NCBI RefSeq assembly: GCF_030272615.1
Contig: NC_081405.1
Location: 606,034,677 to 606,098,676 of the forward strand
Reading direction: 5' to 3'
Origin: Cryptomeria japonica
Taxonomy: Eukaryota > Streptophyta > Pinopsida > Cupressales > Cupressaceae
DNA length: 64,000 nucleotides
The notes beneath the pieces are model-generated. The model saw nothing but the letters and a program-made list of their open reading frames with translations. It made no database searches and was not told where the DNA came from. A program made the position numbers and the translations under genes. The first letter of the stretch is position 1. Each line of letters opens with the position of its first letter. Positions 57,560-64,000 of the stretch are shown in pieces.

Positions 57560-58935
57560 ATGAGAAGAAGTTGTAGAATTAAGGCTTCCCAAGGTTTAAC
57601 CACTAAGGGTATGGAGCCTCAATTAGATCACTTATTTCATGAGAATGCTGGTGCATCCTCTAATCCATCTAATGAGATCATTTATCCCCATTCTACTCAT
57701 AATTCTCATGATGTGGATGAATCACTAACTAGGGTTACTATTGACCAATTAGAGAATATTTACAATGAATTTGTAAATATTCAACAATGGATGAGTCAAC
57801 AATACCCAAAAAGTGAGTCAATCCCTTTGATTCAAGGATTAAAGTGAATGGTGCAAAGTGATAAAAGTGATGTTGATTTGTTGTGTGGCCTTGCTCATAT
57901 TATTGACACTAATATCATGCCAATAAAAAGTTATGTTGAAGTTTTTGGTTACTCTCAACCCACTAGTCAAGCTAAGCATTCCATTATTGTACTTACATCA
58001 TTGCCTAGTGTGCCTACATTTACATTTTCTGTCATGGCTACTTCCACACAAAATATTAATCCTACACATGTTAGTCATGGGGGAAATCCCATTAATCAAT
58101 ATTCTTATGTACCTCCTTCCATTGGTCTTCCATTTGTATCCCAATCATCTCCTATACCAACATACAAAATCATTCCACCTCCTTGTTCATAACCTCCACC
58201 TATATATAACAATGTTACTCCTCCATCAAAATCCACCATGTTTAATTTAAATCCATCCACCAAATCAACCATCAATAATCTATCCCAAACTATTTCATCC
58301 CTACAACAACAATTGGCTTCCATTACTTAATCCATGTTTAATGTGGCCACATTTGATTTAGTGAGCCTATTATCTGATGATAGAATTTGTGTGGTTCCTC
58401 CTAAACATATGGAAGTCCCTCAATTAGAGCTATATAATGGAAAAGGTGGCCCCTTGACTCATGTGAAGACATTTCAAACTTTGTGTAGATATTTTTTTTT
58501 CATGACCAAAGACTTATGGCTAAATTGTTTACTTGAACTTTTAGAGATAAAGCTTTGCAATGGTATTGTTCCTTGTCTCCTTATTCTATTACATCATTTC
58601 AACAATTGGCTAATGATTTTATTCAACAATTTCAAAATAATATTGGTCCTAAAATTCTTTTGATTGATTTGGTTTATTATGATGGTCAAAGAATTTTTAT
58701 TGCTAATTTACAAAAATACATTAGAGATAAACTTCTATTTTCTAAGTTTACTTCATTTATGCAATTGTATGCAGTTCTTCATAATTATCAACTTCAAGTG
58801 AGTCAATTTTCAATGGCTCAAATTGACAAGAATGAAGGTGCTCAACAATTGTTTATGAAGTTTAAATTGAACAAAAGATACATCAAAATAAATGACAACA
58901 TCAACACTCAAGTGGTAGCCATTACATCAGGTTGA
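57560..58935 (+). pseudogene. gypsy gag, decayed
   Basis: From ATG at 57560 (MRRSCRIKASQGL) one frame runs through three ORFs to about 58480. It has a Pro/Ser/Asn-rich middle and then the gag core start PQLELYNGKGGPLTHVKTFQ. A frameshift in the T-run at 58489-58500 moves the rest to another frame: DKALQWYCSLSPYS, TSFQQLANDFIQQFQNNIG and KFTSFMQLYAVLHNYQL. Stops lie at 57845-57847, 58190-58192 and 58328-58330. This gag style with LxxYxGKGxPLxHVxxFQ is typical of plant gypsy elements. Confidence 0.85.
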
Positions 58936-59309
58936 GGTTGATAAATGCTAATGTGTTGAAACTTCCTCCCATTAAGCTGATTGATACTTAGATAAACCTT
59001 TTCCATATTACCATGATCCCAAAGCCTTTTGTCAATATCACCATCAACCTGGCCATGATATTGAGAAATTTAATACATTAAGGAGTAAGATTTGAGATTG
59101 TATTAATAATAATATTATAACCATATATAGATAGTGTGAATGACAAGGGAAACAATTATGTAGCTCTTCCTAATCAAAACCTCTAATTCTTCATCAATCC
59201 TTTTCCTTCTCACTCTACACATATTGTTGAGTTTGAGTCTCTTTCTTTTTCTCCCAATGGCCTTGGTATGGAGTCTAATAATTTTGTGAATCATGTGGAT
59301 AAAACTATA

Positions 59310-59760
59310 CCTCCTAAAGATCTATGCATTGTTTTGGATACTAGTGAGACTATTATTGCACATAATGGCACATTATATATCATTGCGAAGATCAAAGACA
59401 AAATATCATGAGGGGTGCTCATTGACCCAATTGGTATGATGAATGTGATTACTGAAGAATATCTTTGTACTTTACAATTGCATCAAATTACATATAGTAA
59501 ATCTGATGTTATGGTTAAGGTGTATGATTGTTTCTCTTGCCCTACTCTTGGTTCTATTATTCTCCCTATTGAGGTTGGTACTAAATGCTTAGATGTGACT
59601 TTTTCTATTATACCTACATTGGATTAGTTTCATGTGAAGTTGGGATACCCTTGACTCTCTTCCATGAAAGCTACTCCTTCTACAGTTTATAAATATTTTT
59701 AATTCCCTCATAATGGCACTATTATAACAATTAACCATAGCCTTTACCAACCCATATAAA
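59310..59760 (+). pseudogene. gypsy protease-like region
   Basis: GVLIDPIGMMNVITEEYL (from about 59410) has the D of the aspartic protease in a LIDP.G..NV setting. It is followed by VKVYDCFSCPTLGSIILPIEVG and VKLGYP, the late protease motif. TGA at 59409-59411 and TAG at 59625-59627 break it. In an intact element the RT would follow; here it does not. Confidence 0.7.
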
Positions 59761-61486
59761 AGTATGGTAATTTTACTCTTGATTACTTTTGGCCTAAAAA
59801 AATTGAACCTCTTAAGTGTTAGAGTGACATCCTTTTTCTTATCTTATCAGAAATTAAAAACTGAGATGATCATGTCCTTGAGTAAGCCTAGAGATCCTAT
59901 ACCTATGGATATTCTTCCTCCCCATAATGGACCTGGTATTATTTCTACTCCTCCTATTCCTACCATATATGCCTTAGTCCTATCTCCTACATCTTACAAA
60001 AGAAATCACTTGGCATATTCTATCTCTCAACCTAGTAGGGATTCTCCCATTCCTTCTCCTTTAAAGGAAGACAAGAAGCCTATGTCCATTGATGCTCAAC
60101 CTTCATAAGTCTTGGCTAAAACTAAAAGGAATCATTGTGCTAGGGAATATAGATGAAGACACCATGCTAATACTAAACCATTTCCTCCCCGAAGACACTA
60201 AAAGTTGACTTGATCCCTTTGCCTAACCCTAGGGAGAAAGTTCAACCTAAATTACCAAGATTAAAAATGCTCAAGAAAAATGATGGTTCATTCTCTTTTT
60301 GCGCTACATATCCTATTTTTATTAATCTAGATGATGATATAGATGATGATGTTGTTCATTGTAACAATGTTTATTTAACAATTTTTATGATATGTATGAG
60401 CTTATTGATGTTAATCATGATTTCTCTTCACATTTTTCAAAATCATTAACCCTATCTCCTAGTAACAAACAATATAACTCATCATTAGAGCATGGTCCTT
60501 GTTTGGAACTTGAATTAACTCCATCTATCATGCTCAAAGTGGATCCTCTTGCATCTTGTTTACCTCCCCTAAATGATGTTGAACAAGAATGGGGGACAAA
60601 TGATTTTCTTGATTAGCTTCATTCACAAATACTTTCTTGTGTGTTTGCTTGTTTGTAATGTGTTTTTCTCATGATGTGTTTTTGTGTTATGTTAGGATCT
60701 CTTTGGATGACCCTTGTTACTCTGTTGATGCAAGATAACAAAGAGGCCAAATCTATTGTGACATTCTTATATTTGTGTCTCAATTCTTCTATATGTTGTC
60801 TCTTGTATTGTCTACTTGGGGATGATGCAAAGCATTGAGATCTCTTTTGGTCTCTTCCATGTTGAATAAAAAAGACCCATGTTCCCTTCTTCCATTGTGC
60901 TTGTAGTTTCACTACCTTTGGGGGATGAGGTCAATTAAATAAAAATATCTTTGATATACATTATTTATCATAAGAGAATACTGACCCTAGAGTTAGTGGA
61001 TCCCTTATGTTCTTTTTCATGTATTCTTTGTGACCATTATCCTTTTATTTGTCCTTTCTTGGGGGAATCTCATTGTGATAATGTGCTTGTCTTTTGGATG
61101 CATGCTACCTTAAATCAATTTCTCTCGATAAGGCATATTCTATCACTTTAACATGGGGGCATACACTCCGCTCAATGTTATACTTTTTTGCACACACTAT
61201 GACATGTTTTCATACTCGAGTTACTTTGCAAACTGAACCTTTTTCTTTGTAATTTGGTATTTTTCTTTTTCATGACTCATAGTAAGCAAATATTACTAGG
61301 TTAGTGTAGTCATGTATTCTCTCTCCTTTGCCTTTCTTATGTTGTCCCTTTTTTTTAGATATTAAAGTAGTGAGATCCTAAAGTCCCTTGGGGCTTAGTG
61401 TGTCTTGTCTCTTTAATATCTTGATAGATGTTTTTCAATGCAAATTTTTACTTTACCAAGAGAATGCTTAATCTCATATTCCTGCT
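59761..61486 (+). other. degenerate 3' internal region, no RT, RNase H or integrase
   Basis: 59764-60616 keeps weak coding character (DYFWPKKIEPL, then a Pro-rich stretch and Asp runs). The rest to the polypurine tract is full of stops. None of the RT, RNase H or integrase motifs is present in any frame, so the element is an internally deleted or naturally non-autonomous form. Confidence 0.6.
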
Positions 61487-61501
61487 AAAGTGGGGGATAA
61501 A
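61487..61501 (+). other. polypurine tract of the last gypsy element
   Basis: AAAGTGGGGGATAAA precedes TATAGCATCCTAA. LTR starts normally read TG; the TA here may be a G-to-A change. Confidence 0.75.
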
Positions 61502-61895
61502 TATAGCATCCTAAATTGTACTCACCTACATTTTTGTCCTCACCTAGGTTGCATTTTTTTGTTCCAGTTTTTGAGGCCTGATTTCAATGCTATTTCTTCT
61601 TGTAGACGTCTAAAACTGGTCAACGCTTGCGGAATCATACTTTAACATTTGCGCATTGCGTTGTTTTAGGTTTTTTGCGTTGCATTAACATTTCTCCTAT
61701 GTCACACACTTGGTCTTTATCATTTGCGAGCATCGAGTCCTTCTTCTGCATTCTTCAATTGTCTCACTTTCGAATTTGGTCTTGTCGATAACAATCTTCA
61801 GTCATGATTTTGGTCAATCTTATCCCATCGCATCAATGTGCGTGCTCATTTGTCATCATTTTGGACATCGTCAATCCTAATTAGGGTTTTTTCCT

Positions 61896-62090
61896 CTTAT
61901 CAATCTTGTCATTTTGTGATCAATTTGTCATCGGTCATTGTTCTCTTATCAATCTTGTCGTTTTGCGATCGATTTGTCATCGATCGATGTCCTCTTTTCA
62001 ATCTTGTCATTTTGTGATCAATTTGTCATCGATCATCGTCCTTCTCAATCGTGTCAATTTGGATCAATTTGTCATTGTTCCTTGTCAATT
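61896..62090 (+). repeat. four 47-49-bp tandem units in the LTR
   Basis: CTT[A/T]TCAATCTTGTC starts units at 61896, 61945 and 61994, with a diverged fourth at 62041. Each continues TTTTG[T/C]GATC[A/G]ATTTGTCAT. Variants around GATCGAT create near-palindromes. Confidence 0.85.
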
Positions 62091-62484
62091 GGCGCATTTA
62101 TCAATCAAATCATTTATCAATTCAAAATCATGATCGAATCGACATCAAATCAATCTTACATCAAGACCTAATTGTCATCCTTGCATTTCTAATTCATCTT
62201 CTAGGGTTTCATGATTTATTCATTTAACCTTGTTTTTCATTTTCTCTCCATTTTCTCTCTAGGATAAATAATTTATTTATCTATCCTAAGTCTTCTTGTC
62301 ACAATTAAATGTTTATTTAATTGGCTAATTAATTCCTCCTATTTTTGTAAATTAATTAATGAATGAGAAATTATTAATTAATTTACCTAATTTGCATCAA
62401 TTTCCTAATTTCCAAGTCATCATTTCTAACCTAATTTTCTAATTTCTCCTAAATTCCTAAATGTCTATTTCTATTTCAAATTCT

Positions 62485-62575
62485 TGTCATAAATCCTTGC
62501 ATAGCAATTTGTCATAAATTGTCATAAATTGTCATAAATCCTTGCATAGCAATTTGTCATACACATGTCATAATT
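62485..62575 (+). repeat. short direct repeats
   Basis: CCTTGCATAGCAATTTGTCAT occurs twice, and ATTGTCATAA three times in tandem between the copies. This is probably replication slippage. Confidence 0.8.
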
Positions 62576-63110
62576 TTGCTATTCTTGATTTGAATTTCCA
62601 TTCGAATCACTTTCATGCTAATCTGATCTTTTCTCTAATTTGTCTATAAATTGGATGAATTTCTTTAATCAAGGTCCCTGATCCCTGATCCCTGGTCGAA
62701 TCAATCAAGCTTCTAGTACCCTTATGCTGTCGTCTCGTCTTGTCAATCTTGCTTTCACATTACACTTATGCACTTGAAGGTGAGATCTAAAAAACAAAGC
62801 TATTTGAAGGAGAAAGAAGGACAATGGAGCCACATGAAGGAGACATCTGCATTTGGTTTGCTTAGATTTCATTTTGAATGTCTTGTTTTCATGTTTTCAT
62901 TGAATGTTTTTAGGATTGTTATCACTACATTTGAGTTTTCGTGATTGAACTAGTTTAATATCTATTGCTTGTGATGATTTCCACATTTCCTATCTACATT
63001 TCTTTGGTGAACTCAACATGAACTAACCCCCTAACCATGCTTTTGAGTGCTTTTGAGATGATTTGCAGGTGAAAAACCCAAGAAACAGGGTAATGCAGGC
63101 CTTTCTGGGC

Positions 63111-63232
63111 ACTTCTGCGCCTGTGTCAAGCATTCTGCGCCTGTGTCAAAGACTTCTGCACCTATGTCAAAGGGATCTACTCCTGTGTTGCATCATTTTG
63201 CACCTATGTTACTGCATTTTGCGCCTGTGTAA
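63111..63232 (+). repeat. about six 20-22-bp minisatellite units
   Basis: CTTCTGCGCCTGTGTCAA-type units start at 63111, 63131 and 63151. Diverged copies (TACTCCTGTGTTG, TTTGCACCTATGTTA, TTTGCGCCTGTGTAA) follow. They sit in the LTR upstream of the TATA-box candidate. Confidence 0.85.
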
Positions 63233-63757
63233 GGCCAGAAACAGAGGTAAAAAAGCAGTGTTTTTACTTGCAAATTGATTTGTTTTGCATTCTGTTTCTA
63301 CTTTTTGGTTTTATGGTACTGATTCTTTGTGTAGAACCTTGGCATTACGCATGGAAAAGACAAAGATGAAACTACTAACAAATTTTATGCAGATTCGATA
63401 GTCAAAGATCACACATATCTAGCTTCTAACTTGGTGGTTTTGCAGTTTGCCTTGGATTACAACTAAACTTTGTTTTTGTAATTCATATTTAGGCACCTAG
63501 TATGATTTCTAAATAGGATGGAATGAACGCATGTTTGCTTTGATTGTTGAGTTTGACATTGGAGTAGGAGAGTATGCTCTCATCCTTCTTAGGGTGATCA
63601 GAAATCCAGATCTTCGATATCATTCTCATGTTTTGATTGTGTGTTACCTTTAGAGGGCCTGCCTTCCTGACCATTTGCTTTTGCAAGCAAGTGACAATTG
63701 TGAGAGGGGAACGACCCAAAGTGAGCACAACTAGAGTACCCCGGCATTCTAACTCAC

Positions 63758-63769
63758 TATAAATAAATA
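63758..63769 (+). promoter_or_regulatory. TATA-box candidate in the LTR
   Basis: TATAAATAAATA in a GC-moderate context, followed by a CTGATGGGCG stretch, is a plausible core promoter for LTR transcription. This is positional inference only. Confidence 0.4.
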
Positions 63770-64000
63770 CCTGATGGGCGAAAGCTTTGAAGGAAGGGTT
63801 ATGTGGGAATTGCAGTTACTTGGGAAGTGATGACCCTTGAACTCTTTCTCATATCAACATCTAAGTAGGACCTCACGGTCTAAATCGTGCTTGCATGACT
63901 ACATTTTTATGGTATCTTGGTGGGCTTAATGTCTCAATCACACTTGCGTGACACCAAGGAGTAATGCTTGACATAAATCCTAACTAAACACCTTGTATTT

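Larger units (their letters stand above)
61502..64000 (+). mobile_element. 3' LTR of the last gypsy element, runs off the window
   Basis: It begins right after the polypurine tract and has no coding domains. It contains two tandem repeat blocks (61896-62090 and 63111-63232) and a TATA-box candidate at 63758. No 5' LTR is available for comparison, so the true end and length are unknown, and a boundary inside this span cannot be excluded. Confidence 0.6.

Noticed and set aside
63489-63728. 79-codon minus-strand ORF
   Set aside because: Lies in the LTR antisense to the TATA-box candidate region with no domain signature.

Overview
The window looks like intergenic DNA of a large-genome land plant. 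It is AT-rich and packed with nested, decayed LTR retrotransposons: Ty1/copia of the SIRE/Maximus-like and Tork-like kinds, Ty3/gypsy chromovirus, and Ty3/gypsy Athila-like. The element styles suggest a gymnosperm, but that is inference. I find no intact host gene, rRNA, tRNA or CRISPR array. Nearly every coding stretch belongs to a mobile element and is broken by stops or frameshifts.

Layout. 1-2655: 3' end of a plus-strand chromovirus (integrase, chromodomain-like tail, polypurine tract, LTR). 2875-3713: 3' end of a plus-strand copia element, abutting a minus-strand Tork-like copia (3714 to about 8760). That copia was later hit by a LINE-type insert (6057-6860, 13-bp target duplication) and a solo LTR (7120-8498). 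About 9832-28243: a large DNA transposon with two convergent genes. One is a plus-strand multi-exon gene (10155-14174); the other is a minus-strand zinc-rich DDE-type transposase gene (26884 back to 16343). Palindromic GCGTACACGC-like repeats lie near both ends. A solo LTR (11952-13370) sits in an intron of the first gene, and a complete 7.65-kb copia element (17594-25245) splits the transposase gene. 28244-30815: nothing recognised. 30816-31115: a scrap of minus-strand gypsy integrase.

31121-47502: an Athila-like array, LTR - gag/pol/env-like - LTR - gag, in which one LTR serves both as 3' LTR of the first unit and 5' LTR of the second. The two gag copies share the same premature stops. The array carries two solo-LTR insertions and ends abruptly against a minus-strand copia (47503-51756) that has lost its 3' end but keeps its primer-binding site and 5' LTR (51757 to about 53327). 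53335-57424: a 4.09-kb solo-LTR-like unit with a perfect 5-bp target duplication. 57560-64000: a gypsy-type element with gag and protease, no RT or integrase, and a long 3' LTR running off the window.

The most interesting system is the two-gene DNA transposon. Its transposase reads in one frame on both sides of the copia insertion, and its partner gene keeps GT-AG introns and mostly phase-0 exons. The window also shows many coding cytosines turned into stops (CAG to TAG, CGA to TGA). The paired Athila gag copies give direct polarity for some of these changes.
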